From the NCBI GenBank assembly GCA_965662365.1, contig CBFIHR010000007.1:34644-98643 (forward strand): a DNA stretch of 64,000 nucleotides, in the 5' to 3' direction. The translations under genes were made by a program, and so were the position numbers. Shown here piece by piece: positions 36,864 through 45,924 of the stretch. The notes under the pieces were generated by a model. The model was not told where the DNA came from. It saw only the letters and a list, made by a program, of their open reading frames with translations, and did no database searches. Origin of the DNA: CAWVWD01 sp965662365. Lineage in GTDB: Bacteria > Bacteroidota > Bacteroidia > Chitinophagales > Saprospiraceae. Positions within the stretch are counted from its first letter, which is position 1. Every line of letters begins with the position of its first letter.

Positions 36864-36920
36864 CAAAAGGCACAAAGCAAACAAAAGGAAACAAAACCTT
36901 TTGTTTGCTTTGTGCCTTTG
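36864..36920. terminator. Strong bidirectional terminator
   Basis: A near-perfect 24-bp stem (CAAAAGGCACAAAGCAAACA... at 36864-36888 against 36897-36920) with an 8-nt A-rich loop, between the S9 peptidase and E1 genes, which converge. Confidence 0.8.
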
Positions 36921-36929
36921 TGGTAAAAA

Positions 36930-38906
36930 TTAAAACGCCAGCAACTTCTCCAACTTCTCCCTCAAAGTCCGACTTGCCAAAAACTGTTTTTCTAATTCGG
37001 CATTAAACGGAATTGGCGTATTCAAACTTGCACATCGCATAATCGGTGCGTCCAAATGCTCAAATAAATACTCCGAAATATAAGCCGAAATCTCACCACC
37101 AATTCCACCAAATTCAATATCCTCATGTAGTAAAATCACACGGTTAGTTTTCTTTACGCTTGACGCAATAGTTTCGTAATCAATCGGTTGCAAAGTTCGT
37201 AAATCTACAATTTCTATACTTTCGTTCATTTCTTCAACGGTTTCTATTGCCCAATGAACGCCCATTCCGTAAGTAATAATCGTTGCTTTTGTTCCTGCTT
37301 TCGCAATCGCAGCTTTACCAATTTCTACTGTAAAATAATCATCTGAAACTTCCGCTGAAATTTTTCGATACAAGGCTTTATGTTCAAAAAACAAAACGGG
37401 ATTTGGATCTTCAAAAGCCGCCAAAAGTAACCCTTTTGCATCTTGCGGATTTGATGGAAAAACGACTTTCAAACCTGGTGTATGCGTAAACCAAGCTTCA
37501 TTCGTTTGTGAGTGAAAAGGCCCAGCAGCAACGCCAGCACCAGCAGGCATTCTGATGACAACATCGGCATTTTGTCCCCAACGATAATGGACTTTTGCCA
37601 GATTATTCACAATCTGATTAAAACCGCAAGTCACAAAATCCGAAAACTGCATTTCAACCATCGCCTTATACCCTTTCAAACTCAAACCCAAACCAGCACC
37701 AACAATGACGCTTTCGCAAATCGGCGTATTCCGAACTCTATCGTGACCAAATTGCTCCAAAAAACCTTGCGTAATTTTGAAAACGCCACCATATTCGGCA
37801 ATATCTTGTCCCATCAACACCAAGTTATCGTACTTTTCCATCGCTTGACGCAAGCCGTCAGAAATCGCATCAATAAAGCGTTTTTCGGTGGTTGAATTGC
37901 CTGCAGGAAGTGTTTCACGATATTCAAAAGGTGCGTAAATATCACGAGTTTCCGTTTCTAAATTTACGTCAACAGCTTCATCTTCATACGCTTTTTTTAA
38001 AGTATCGTTGATTTCTTTTTTATAATTTGTACGAATCGTTTTGATGTCGCTTTCGCTCAATATTTCGGCTTCGATTAAGTATTTTTCATAATTAGAAATC
38101 GGGTCTTTTTTCGCCCAATGTTCCATGAGTTCTTGCGGAACGTACTTTGTACCAGAGGCTTCTTCATGACCTCGCATTCGGAATGTCCTGCATTCGACTA
38201 AGACAGGTTCAGGATTTTTTCTGATGCTTGTCGCAATTTTAGAAATCGTATTATAAACCTCCAGTACGTTATTGCCATCAATAATGTGCGATTTCATACC
38301 ATAACCCAATGCTCTATCTGCTAAATTTTCGCAATTATATTGTTCGTTCGTTGGTGTAGAAAGTCCGTAACCATTATTTTCAATAATAAAAATAACGGGC
38401 AACTGCCAAACAGAGGCAACATTTAATGCTTCATGAAAATCGCCTTCACTTGTGCCGCCTTCGCCCGTAAAAGCAATGGTCACTTTATTTTCCTGACCGA
38501 TTTTATTTGCTAATGCAACACCGTCTGCCAAAGCTAATTGAGCTCCTAAATGCGAAATCATACCGACAATATTATAATCCATCGTTCCGAAATGAAACGA
38601 ACGATCCCGACCTTTGGTAAACCCTGAACTTGTGCCTTGCCATTGTGCAAATAATCTTTCAAACGGTACTTTTCGAGTCGTAAAAACGCCCAGGTTGCGG
38701 TGCATCGGAAAAATGATTTCATCGGCTTCGAGCGCCATTGTTGCACCGACCGAAATCGCTTCCTGACCGATTCCTCCAAACCATTTTGAGATTCGTCCTT
38801 GACGTAGTAGTATCAACATTTTTTCCTCAATCATACGAGGAAATAACAACGCTTTATATAATTCGATTTGCTTCTTTTTGCTTAATCTTTTTGGTTCAAA
38901 TTGCAT
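36930..38906 (-). CDS. Fused 2-oxoacid dehydrogenase E1 (alpha + beta), thiamine-PP dependent
   Basis: 658 residues from the ATG at 38906 (an upstream TTG at 38942 overlaps the promoter). The first half is E1-alpha, with the thiamine-PP motif region TGEGGTSEGDFHEALN...NNGYGLSTP; the second half, from about residue 335, is E1-beta (LVLMGQDIAEYGGVFKITQG, MPAGAGVAAGPFHSQ, EDIEFGGIGGEI). In most bacteria these are separate genes; the fusion is common in Bacteroidota. Substrate is probably branched-chain 2-oxoacids or pyruvate; no E2 or E3 gene is adjacent. Confidence 0.92.
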   Translation of the reverse strand: MQFEPKRLSKKKQIELYKALLFPRMIEEKMLILLRQGRISKWFGGIGQEAISVGATMALEADEIIFPMHRNLGVFTTRKVPFERLFAQWQGTSSGFTKGRDRSFHFGTMDYNIVGMISHLGAQLALADGVALANKIGQENKVTIAFTGEGGTSEGDFHEALNVASVWQLPVIFIIENNGYGLSTPTNEQYNCENLADRALGYGMKSHIIDGNNVLEVYNTISKIATSIRKNPEPVLVECRTFRMRGHEEASGTKYVPQELMEHWAKKDPISNYEKYLIEAEILSESDIKTIRTNYKKEINDTLKKAYEDEAVDVNLETETRDIYAPFEYRETLPAGNSTTEKRFIDAISDGLRQAMEKYDNLVLMGQDIAEYGGVFKITQGFLEQFGHDRVRNTPICESVIVGAGLGLSLKGYKAMVEMQFSDFVTCGFNQIVNNLAKVHYRWGQNADVVIRMPAGAGVAAGPFHSQTNEAWFTHTPGLKVVFPSNPQDAKGLLLAAFEDPNPVLFFEHKALYRKISAEVSDDYFTVEIGKAAIAKAGTKATIITYGMGVHWAIETVEEMNESIEIVDLRTLQPIDYETIASSVKKTNRVILLHEDIEFGGIGGEISAYISEYLFEHLDAPIMRCASLNTPIPFNAELEKQFLASRTLREKLEKLLAF

Positions 38907-38939
38907 AGCTAAATTATCACTTTGGTGAAATATTAGTAC

Positions 38940-38969
38940 CAAAAGTACAAGTTAAATTTAAAACACAAA
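38940..38969 (-). promoter_or_regulatory. Promoter of the fused E1 gene
   Basis: On the minus strand TTTG (38969-38966), 18-bp spacer, TACTTTTG (38947-38940), about 33 nt before the ATG. Confidence 0.55.
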
Positions 38970-39010
38970 CTTAAATTATGATTAAATTTTTCACTTTAGC
39001 TATATAAAAA

Positions 39011-39061
39011 ACCTGACAGGTCTTCAAGACCTGTCAGGTTTTTAAGACCTGTCAGGTTTTT
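39011..39061. repeat. Three-copy CCTGTCAGGT inverted/direct repeat
   Basis: ACCTGACAGGTCTT (39011-39024) pairs with AAGACCTGTCAGGT (39026-39039), followed by a second direct copy AAGACCTGTCAGGTTTTT (39044-39061). Works as a terminator for the small gene at 39079-39201 on the minus strand. The CCTGTCAGGT unit appears in many Bacteroidota intergenic terminators. Confidence 0.7.
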
Positions 39062-39078
39062 AAGTAACAAAATTCGTA

Positions 39079-39201
39079 TTAATCCTTCCACGTTATTCCA
39101 AGGTACAAACCGATGATTATTAAAATAACAAATAAAATTAATACAAAAGCGGTTTGTTGCTTGCTGCCATGTTCGTGATGATGATCTTCGTGATGCTCCA
39201 T
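39079..39201 (-). CDS. Small His-rich membrane protein, 40 residues
   Basis: Short gene missed at usual length cut-offs. Begins MEHHEDHHHEHGSKQQ, an extreme His/Glu-rich segment, then one transmembrane helix (FVLILFVILIIIGLYLGI) and TWKD-stop at 39079. The terminator-like repeats directly downstream and the protein-like composition support it. The His cluster could bind metal; otherwise the protein may be a small membrane partner, as with short cytochrome oxidase-type subunits. An overlapping 104-codon frame (38996-39310) in another phase is not protein-like. Confidence 0.6.
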   Translation of the reverse strand: MEHHEDHHHEHGSKQQTAFVLILFVILIIIGLYLGITWKD

Positions 39202-39363
39202 AAAACGTTGTAGTTGTTGATTTTTGAATATCAAAAAATGACCGGAGAATTGATTGACTACAAACGATTAAAATTGAACATATTGATTCCAAAATTTTAG
39301 TCCTATTCATTTACGACCGATTACTCATTTGTAAACAAAGAACAATTTAGAAATTATAATAAT

Positions 39364-40287
39364 TTAACAGTTTGAAGTGTAATATAACCTATTTTTTCGT
39401 TTAATCTCGGTTCGATTCTCTTGTCTCCATGCGGACGGTATAGGTAAGTATTTTTTCGTAGTTTTTGTTGACAAAAATGGATGAAAATTGTGCTGACGAT
39501 AACTATGATGAATCGGTTTATAGTTGGTCGCTATGAATCGGGGGGATTCATTATTTGATTCTGGCAAGGCTGCTAAAATCTTTTTTTTACGTGTCCATTT
39601 CCAGTTTAAAATACGATGACGAGAGTACGCACCGGCAGTCGAGGCCGTAAAACCGATATAGGCTTTTCCTTGACTTAATTTTACCTTTTTTTCTAAATGT
39701 ACTTCCTTTTTTAAGTACAATATGCCATCAATATAAACTCGGATATATTGAAAATCATAAGTGATTTTTGCTTTACGAACGGTGTTTTGAAGTTCTGGTA
39801 TTTTATGATTTATAGCCAAAGAATGATTATTAAATCGACTTATTTTGCTTTGTCCGTTATTATGAATACTAATATGATTATCGCCACCTTCTTGATTATC
39901 AAAGGTATCAAATTCGATAACCAAACAATTAGAAAGACCTTGATAACCAATACCTTCGCCTAAATCTCCGATGTTAAATCCTTTCGGGTCATTACTGATG
40001 ACAAATGCGATGCCGTCCGCTCCTTTTCCTTGCCAGCCGCCATGTTTATCAATTTTAAATTGGAATTCGGTTTCAAAGCCGTATTGAACCAGTACTTTTT
40101 TATGATACCAGCAGGCCGCCGAAACCCATTCTTCTGAATCGGTGAGTTGTAAGTCGTCATTGACAATCTTGGCACTACCCATCAATTTATAGCTTTCTAA
40201 ATTTTGAAATGTACCTGTTGAAAAGGATTTTTGTCCACAAACGGTCATTGGTAAACAAAGGACAAAAAAGTAAATTAATTGTTTCAT
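39364..40287 (-). CDS. L-type lectin-domain protein, secreted
   Basis: 307 residues from the ATG at 40287, where MKQLIYFFVLCLPMTVCGQ is a signal peptide; the longer frame from 40335 would hide it. Residues ~25-220 are a legume-lectin-like beta-sandwich: ADGIAFVISNDP, LGEGIGYQGLSNCLVIEFDT, GGDNHISIHNN, LYLKKEVHLEKKVKLSQGKAYIGFTASTAG. These domains bind carbohydrate with bound metals. The C-terminal 75 residues are basic and unassigned; no T9SS sorting domain, so it is probably periplasmic or released. No enzyme domain. Confidence 0.87.
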   Translation of the reverse strand: MKQLIYFFVLCLPMTVCGQKSFSTGTFQNLESYKLMGSAKIVNDDLQLTDSEEWVSAACWYHKKVLVQYGFETEFQFKIDKHGGWQGKGADGIAFVISNDPKGFNIGDLGEGIGYQGLSNCLVIEFDTFDNQEGGDNHISIHNNGQSKISRFNNHSLAINHKIPELQNTVRKAKITYDFQYIRVYIDGILYLKKEVHLEKKVKLSQGKAYIGFTASTAGAYSRHRILNWKWTRKKKILAALPESNNESPRFIATNYKPIHHSYRQHNFHPFLSTKTTKKYLPIPSAWRQENRTEIKRKNRLYYTSNC

Positions 40288-40614
40288 AGTTGATTGATTG
40301 TTTAGGTTCGTTATTTTAGTTTTAAGTGGTTTCAAGGCTCGAATTTATTACATAAAAAAATCAGAGCATCAATATTTTGATAGCTGTTTGTCAAACCTAT
40401 CATTCGTTTAATTTCTTATATTAAGTATTATTTGACGCTGAATTTTCTTTTTTGGATGAAAAACGGATTTTGTTCAATTAAATGCTGGTTTTCCTCGAAA
40501 TGGTGAACCTATTTTTTTGAGAATTGTCTTAAATTGATAATAATTCATTATTAAAAATCCGTTGTTAAGATCAACGAAATTATCACCAATAAAAGTTATA
40601 AACAATAAAAAACT
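40288..40614. other. Divergent intergenic region
   Basis: 327 bp between divergent lectin and epimerase genes. TAGGTTTG on the minus strand (40399-40392) could be the -7 box of the lectin gene. Nothing else convincing. Confidence 0.35.
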
Positions 40615-41526
40615 ATGCAAACAGTACTTATCACAGGAGGAACGGGTTTAGTCGGCGGCAGATTGAGTAGAATGTTAAAAGAGCGAGGATATAAAGTGAT
40701 TCATCTAAGCCGAACGGAAAATATGAATTCTACTTTTCCTGCTTATAAATGGGATGTTGATAAAGGTGAAGTGGATAATCGTGCGTTAGAACAAGCGGAT
40801 TATATTGTGCATTTGGCTGGTGCTGGTGTTGCGGATAAACCTTGGACAAGGAAACAAAAAGAAATTATCATTAATAGCCGTGTGAAAAGCGGTGCATTAT
40901 TACAACAAAAACTCAAGGAAATCGGTCAACGCCCGAAAGCTGTGATTTGTGCTTCGGCATCCGGCTATTACGGTGACAGAGGCGGTCAATTATTAGACGA
41001 AACCGCATCAAAAGGTAGTGGTTTTTTGGCAGAAGTGGTCGAAAAATGGGAAGCTGCCAATGACGGATTTAGCGAAGTCACCGATCGAGTAGCTCAACTT
41101 CGTATCGGCATTGTGTTATCAACTAACGGTGGTGCTTTGGAGAAAATGTTGCCGACTTATAAAGTTCGTGTGGGTACTTATTTTGGCTCTGGTGAGCAGT
41201 TTTATTCTTGGATTCATATTGACGATTTGGCGAATATGTTTATTCATGCGATAGAAAGCGAAAAGGTAAGCGGGACTTACAACGCTGTTGCTCCAAATCC
41301 GGTCACTAACAAACGTTTAGCGGAAGCGATAGGCGAAGGAATGGGACGGCCTGCGGTTTTAGTTCCTGCACCAGCTATGGCGATGCGTTTGGCGATGGGC
41401 GAAATGTCGTCGATTGTTTTAGAGGGCGTTCGCTTGTGTTCTAATAAAATTGAACATACTGGTTTTAGGTTTTTATATGAGGATGTGGCTTATGCGTTGA
41501 GAGATGTGATTGAGCGGAAGATTTAG
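40615..41526 (+). CDS. TIGR01777-family NAD(P)-dependent epimerase/dehydratase (YfcH-like)
   Basis: 303-residue extended short-chain dehydrogenase. The nucleotide-binding motif ITGGTGLVGGRLSRML is at the N-terminus; ICASASGYYGDRG, in place of the usual YxxxK active site, and FYSWIHIDDLANMFIHAIE are hallmarks of this subfamily, followed by the DUF1731 C-terminal region (NAVAPNPVTNKRLAEAIG, PAVLVPAPAMAMRLAMGEM). Reaction unknown across the family; a role in cell division or envelope is sometimes suggested. Converges with the TonB-C genes at a hairpin. Confidence 0.9.
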   Translation: MQTVLITGGTGLVGGRLSRMLKERGYKVIHLSRTENMNSTFPAYKWDVDKGEVDNRALEQADYIVHLAGAGVADKPWTRKQKEIIINSRVKSGALLQQKLKEIGQRPKAVICASASGYYGDRGGQLLDETASKGSGFLAEVVEKWEAANDGFSEVTDRVAQLRIGIVLSTNGGALEKMLPTYKVRVGTYFGSGEQFYSWIHIDDLANMFIHAIESEKVSGTYNAVAPNPVTNKRLAEAIGEGMGRPAVLVPAPAMAMRLAMGEMSSIVLEGVRLCSNKIEHTGFRFLYEDVAYALRDVIERKI

Positions 41527-41535
41527 GTTTCATAA

Positions 41536-41568
41536 AATCAGAAGGCATTTCAAAAATGCCTTCTGATT
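41536..41568. terminator. Bidirectional terminator
   Basis: AATCAGAAGGCATTT and its complement AAATGCCTTCTGATT flank a short loop, between convergent genes. Confidence 0.75.
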
Positions 41569-41579
41569 AATTTATCAAC

Positions 41580-42020
41580 TTATTCTAATCGAAAACGAAT
41601 TGGTAAATTAATCTGTACATTAACGGCTTGATTACGCTGTCGGCCTGGAATCCATTTCGGCATTAAGTTCACGACTCGTAGTGCTTCGTCACCGCAACCT
41701 GCACCTGGATCACGAATAACTTTGGCATCAGAAATACTTCCATCTTTTTTGATGATGAAGCTAACAACCGCAGTTCCTTCTACACAACCAGCATTTTTAG
41801 GCCATTTTAAATTACTATAAACAAACTCCAACATAGCTTTATCGGCACAAGATTTTCGTTCTGTATAATCTGTCAAAGAATCACAAGCTGGAAACATTGG
41901 CATTTGTTCTACGATAAGCATTAACTCACAATCTAATTCTTCCTTTTGTTTTATAGAATCTAACTGCCCAAAAGCTATTATTGCGATAAGCAAAAAAGTA
42001 AATGATAAAAGATATTTCAT
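41580..42020 (-). CDS. Secreted TonB C-terminal-domain protein, copy 1
   Basis: 146 residues: signal peptide MKYLLSFTFLLIAIIAFGQ, then a short linker and a TonB C-terminal domain (AVVSFIIKKDGSISDAKVIRD, GDEALRVVNLMPKWIPGR, NLPIRFRLE). Unlike true TonB it has no N-terminal anchor or proline-rich spacer, so it probably acts as a soluble periplasmic domain. It lies 11 bp after a paralogue; the first 63 bp around the signal peptide are identical in the two genes. Confidence 0.88.
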   Translation of the reverse strand: MKYLLSFTFLLIAIIAFGQLDSIKQKEELDCELMLIVEQMPMFPACDSLTDYTERKSCADKAMLEFVYSNLKWPKNAGCVEGTAVVSFIIKKDGSISDAKVIRDPGAGCGDEALRVVNLMPKWIPGRQRNQAVNVQINLPIRFRLE

Positions 42021-42031
42021 GGTTTTGGTTT

Positions 42032-42502
42032 TTATTCTAATCGAAATCGAACTGGTATATAAAACTGAAACCGAACCGCTTTTCCATCTTTAATCGCTGG
42101 TGAAAATTTTGGTAATAACTTAACAACACGAAGTGCTTCTTCTCCCAAACCGCCACCAATATCTCTGCGAATATGAAAGTTAGATAATGTGCCATCTTTT
42201 TCTACAATAAATCCAATAACAACCATTCCTTCAATAGCTGTACATCGAGTAATCGGTGGATATTGGATATTTTTATAAATGATTTCTAACATTTCTCGCC
42301 TTGACGAATCGTTGCGAATTTCATAATTTTCAATGTGTTCAAACATCGCTAAAGTTGGATATTCGTCCACGATTTTATGCACAGAATCTATCAAAATTAG
42401 TGGAATATCTGGAGCAGGTTTAGGTTTAAGTTCCAATGATTGATGTTGCCCAAAAGCTATTATTGCGATAAGCAAAAAAGTAAATGATAAAAGATATTTC
42501 AT
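42032..42502 (-). CDS. Secreted TonB C-terminal-domain protein, copy 2
   Basis: 156 residues, same architecture as copy 1 downstream: identical signal peptide, then MVVIGFIVEKDGTLSNFHIR, GLGEEALRVVKLLPKFSPA and YIPVRFRLE. Mature parts have diverged strongly while the signal region has not. Functions of such solitary TonB-C proteins are unknown. Confidence 0.88.
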   Translation of the reverse strand: MKYLLSFTFLLIAIIAFGQHQSLELKPKPAPDIPLILIDSVHKIVDEYPTLAMFEHIENYEIRNDSSRREMLEIIYKNIQYPPITRCTAIEGMVVIGFIVEKDGTLSNFHIRRDIGGGLGEEALRVVKLLPKFSPAIKDGKAVRFQFYIPVRFRLE

Positions 42503-42560
42503 GGTTTTGATTTTGAAATGATAGATGCAAAAAGGTAAAGATTTGGTGTAAAAAATAAAA

Positions 42561-42589
42561 CCCGCAAGATTTTATAAAATCTTACGGGC
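42561..42589 (-). terminator. Terminator of guaB
   Basis: CCCGCAAGATTTTA / TAAAATCTTACGGG, one mismatch, with a T-rich run on the minus strand (GTTTTATTTTTTAC). Confidence 0.7.
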
Positions 42590-42622
42590 TGAAAACTGCT
42601 GACTGAAAACTGCCAACTGAAT

Positions 42623-44104
42623 TTATCTTCTACTATAATTCGGAGATTCTTTCGTAATCGTCACATCGTGTGGATGAGATTCTGCCATACCTGCGTTGGT
42701 GATTTTTACGAATTGAGCTTTTTGTAATTCTGCAATTGTATTCGCACCACAATAACCCATGCCGGCACGCAATCCACCGATATATTGTACCATCACTTCT
42801 GACAAATGTCCTTTGTAAGGGATTCGTCCTTCAATTCCTTCTGGTACTAATTTTTTAATATCATCTTCTACATCTTGAAAATAGCGGTCTTTTGAACCCT
42901 GCTGCATTGCTCCCAAAGAACCCATTCCACGATAGATTTTGAACTTACGACCTTGTAAAATAATCGTTTCGCCAGGAGACTCTTCCACACCTGCAAACAA
43001 AGAACCAGCCATAATCGTACTTGCACCGCCAACTAAGGCTTTCACAATATCGCCAGAGTAACGGATTCCACCATCGCCAATAATCGGAACGCCAGTGTGA
43101 GCAATGGCTTTGTAGGCTTCAAAAATTGCGGAAAGCTGAGGAACACCAACACCTGCAATGATTCGAGTCGTACAAATACTTCCTGGGCCAACGCCGACTT
43201 TCACACCATCACAACCAGCTTCAACTAAGGCTAACGCACCAGCACCAGTCGCCACATTTCCACCGACAATATCCAAATCTGGATAAGTTTTCTTTGCCAA
43301 ACGAACGGCATCTAAAACACCTTTTGAGTGACCGTGAGCCGTATCAATACAAACCGCATCTACACCGACTTTCACTAAGGCATCAATGCGTTCTAACATA
43401 TCGTGTGTCACTCCAACGGCTGCACCAACGACCAAACGACCGTACTTATCCTTACAAGCATTCGGATAATCGACCTCTTTCATAATGTCTTTGTAGGTAA
43501 TCAATCCTATCAATTTATTATGATCATCAACGACAGGAAGTTTTTCGATTTTGTGTGCTTGTAAAATATCACGAGCTTGTAGCAGCGTCGTTCCGAAAGG
43601 AGCAGTCACTAAGTTTTCGCTTGTCATCAAATCCGTAACAGGACGTTGCGGATTTTTTTCAAAACGCAAATCACGGTTAGTCAAAATACCGACTAATTTA
43701 TCATCTTTGTCCACAATCGGAATACCACCGATTTTGTACTTACGCATCAAGGCTTCCGCATCGCCGATTGTTGCGGACGGTTGCAGCGTGACGGGGTCGA
43801 TAATCATTCCACTTTCTGAGCGTTTTACCAAGCGTACTTTTTCTGCTTGTTGTGCAATCGTCATGTTTTTGTGAATGATGCCGATGCCACCCATTCGAGC
43901 CATCGCAATCGCCAATTTGCTTTCTGTTACAGTATCCATTGCCGCAGAAACAATTGGTACGTTCAGTCTTATATTTCGAGTAAACTGTGTAGAGGTATCT
44001 ACTTCACGAGGTAGAACTTCGGAGTAGGCAGGTAACAAAAGGACATCGTCGAACGTCAATCCTTCGCCTGTAAATTTCGATGTGATTATTTTTTCCGTTT
44101 CCAT
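42623..44104 (-). CDS. guaB: Inosine-5'-monophosphate dehydrogenase
   Basis: Converts IMP to XMP with NAD+, the first step to GMP. 493 residues from the ATG at 44104; the frame is open from a TTG at 44131 but that overlaps the probable promoter. LTFDDVLLLPAYSEV opens the barrel; two CBS domains sit at about residues 95-210; the catalytic Cys loop is KVGVGPGSICTTRIIAGVG; the flap segment SKDRYFQ and the C-terminal EGIEGRIPYKG are present. TAACTTTG ends three bases before the ATG, implying a leaderless mRNA. Confidence 0.97.
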   Translation of the reverse strand: METEKIITSKFTGEGLTFDDVLLLPAYSEVLPREVDTSTQFTRNIRLNVPIVSAAMDTVTESKLAIAMARMGGIGIIHKNMTIAQQAEKVRLVKRSESGMIIDPVTLQPSATIGDAEALMRKYKIGGIPIVDKDDKLVGILTNRDLRFEKNPQRPVTDLMTSENLVTAPFGTTLLQARDILQAHKIEKLPVVDDHNKLIGLITYKDIMKEVDYPNACKDKYGRLVVGAAVGVTHDMLERIDALVKVGVDAVCIDTAHGHSKGVLDAVRLAKKTYPDLDIVGGNVATGAGALALVEAGCDGVKVGVGPGSICTTRIIAGVGVPQLSAIFEAYKAIAHTGVPIIGDGGIRYSGDIVKALVGGASTIMAGSLFAGVEESPGETIILQGRKFKIYRGMGSLGAMQQGSKDRYFQDVEDDIKKLVPEGIEGRIPYKGHLSEVMVQYIGGLRAGMGYCGANTIAELQKAQFVKITNAGMAESHPHDVTITKESPNYSRR

Positions 44105-44786
44105 GCACAAAGTTAGGGCAACATTTTTCAATTCTCAAAGACTTTTGATTTAATTTTTTATCAACGCTTTCGCAAAATAGTTTGATAAGTTTTTGAATCG
44201 CAGTGTTTTAACAAAGATTTGAAAATCATTGTGGAAGTTTTACAAAATATATAATGGTATTTTTTAGAAAACTGCAAAGTATAATTTTTTTTAAAAATAT
44301 TTCTACCATTACCATATTAATCTTTAAGACCAGAGCCAATATAGAAATGATATATCGTCAGGATTACTTTTGGTAAGGTACTTAGCTATTGAAATGTATA
44401 AAATCTTCTTGAGCCTAAAACGCTGAAAGTATGATAGAAGAGTAGATGGTACTTTATCTTTTCATTTTCATAAATCAGGGTTTACACTGAAACCTTAGGA
44501 ACATTTAAATGTTTTAGGAAAGATTTTAAAAATAGAATAATAAATTTTTGATTTTTATTTGCAGTGCAAAATATTGATTATCAGTGGTTTACTGATTAAT
44601 TGTTAATTGTGTACGTATTTTTTTGATAAAAATTATAGTGACGACACTACGTTTTCTGAAGAGCTTCCGTATTGTAAAAGTAATTCGATATAAAAAAATA
44701 GTAATACTATTGTTTAGATCGATAATCAAAAAAACTATACTATACAAAACACAACAAATTAACTATTTATCAAAATTAAAATTTTT
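44105..44786. other. Divergent intergenic region, 682 bp
   Basis: Very AT-rich gap between divergent guaB and the PepSY-like lipoprotein gene. Apart from the guaB -7 box (44108-44115) I see no protein-like frame, tRNA or clear hairpin. It is the largest gene-free stretch in the window. Confidence 0.4.
44108..44115 (-). promoter_or_regulatory. -7 element immediately before guaB
   Basis: On the minus strand TAACTTTG, TGC, ATG. Nearly identical spacing to ruvX. Confidence 0.5.
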
Positions 44787-45707
44787 ATGAGATTCTTCTT
44801 TTTAGTTTTAGGCGTTTTATCTTTAACAGCGTGTACAGAGTTGACTAATGTTATTAATGACAATAATATGGATGATATCAACACTTCATTATTGTCGACT
44901 TCTGCTATGGATTATATCACAGCGAATTATCCTAATTATGTTATTGATGATGTGGATAATGATATTGATTGCAATGGTACGTCTATCATTGAAATTGAAT
45001 TAAAAGCTGGATTTAACGAAATCGAATTAGTATTTGATACGGAAGATAATTTTTTATACGAAGTGTCAGAGATTAGAGCGTCAGATCTACCTACTGCCGT
45101 AACGAATAGTATCGCTACGAATTTTCCTAACTATATTTTAGACGATAATGAGGCAGATAAATTAACTATGGCTGATGGCTCGTTACGTTATGAAGTCGAA
45201 TTGGAAAGTGTGCAAGATGACTTAGAAGTAGTTTTTGGAGCAGACGGAACCGTTATTTGTCAGCAAATAGAAAGTGACGATGATGATGATGATGACAATA
45301 ATAATAATATTGATTCATTGCCAACGACAGCATCAGCTTATATCACTGCAAATTATCCTAATTACATCATTGAGGACGTGGATTATGACATGACTTGTGA
45401 TAGTACAATGGTCATCGAGGTAGAAATCGAAAATGGTAATAGCGAAATTGATTTAACTTTTGACTTGAACGGTAACTTTTTGTATTCTGAAGTAGAAATC
45501 AGTACGGTTGCTTTACCGACTGCCGTAACAAATAGCATCGCTACGAATTTTCCTAATTATAGTTTAGATGATAACGAGGCTGATGAGTTGACTATGACTG
45601 ATGGTTCGTTACGCTACGAAGTTGATTTGGAAAGTATGCAAAATGACTTAGAAGTACTTTTTGCAGCAGACGGAACCGTTATTTGTCAAGAAATTGATAA
45701 CGATTAA
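44787..45707 (+). CDS. Lipoprotein with four PepSY-like repeats
   Basis: 306 residues. Signal with lipobox LSLTAC, so lipid-anchored. Four repeats of ~65 residues in two types alternate: type A (AMDYITANYPNYVIDDVDND and ASAYITANYPNYIIEDVDYD) and type B (TAVTNSIATNFPNYILDDNE and TAVTNSIATNFPNYSLDDNE); A-B is duplicated with a poly-Asp/Asn linker (DDDDDDDNNNN) between. This fits PepSY-like (DUF2874/BLIP-like) folds. Very acidic. Probably binds a partner or cation at the envelope; function unknown. Confidence 0.85.
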   Translation: MRFFFLVLGVLSLTACTELTNVINDNNMDDINTSLLSTSAMDYITANYPNYVIDDVDNDIDCNGTSIIEIELKAGFNEIELVFDTEDNFLYEVSEIRASDLPTAVTNSIATNFPNYILDDNEADKLTMADGSLRYEVELESVQDDLEVVFGADGTVICQQIESDDDDDDDNNNNIDSLPTTASAYITANYPNYIIEDVDYDMTCDSTMVIEVEIENGNSEIDLTFDLNGNFLYSEVEISTVALPTAVTNSIATNFPNYSLDDNEADELTMTDGSLRYEVDLESMQNDLEVLFAADGTVICQEIDND

Positions 45708-45736
45708 TTAAAAAATATTTTTAAGATACTTTTTCA

Positions 45737-45776
45737 TTAGTCATCCTCAAAGTATTCGGGGATGACTAATCTTTCT
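45737..45776 (+). terminator. Terminator of the PepSY-like lipoprotein gene
   Basis: TTAGTCATCC (45737-45746) pairs with GGATGACTAA (45760-45769), followed by TCTTTCTTT. Confidence 0.7.
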
Positions 45777-45924
45777 TTCTACTACTAAAAAGAATGTCCT
45801 CAACATTCTGAATAAATTTTAGTACATTGTTCTCTCCTTGGATATAAAAAAACTTTTTTTGAAATGATGAATTAACCCTTTTTAGACTTAGTTTTTATTG
45901 TACCAAATTACAAAAATAACTGAA

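Noticed and set aside
39011..39061. Possible CRISPR-like or insertion-sequence ends
   Set aside because: Only three short copies without spacers or a transposase; explained as a terminator-type repeat.
38996..39310. 104-codon minus-strand frame
   Set aside because: Runs through the terminator repeats and uses the wrong phase of the 40-residue membrane protein gene.
39400..39430. GGTTCGATTCT resembling a tRNA T-arm
   Set aside because: No acceptor or anticodon stem around it, and it lies inside the lectin gene.
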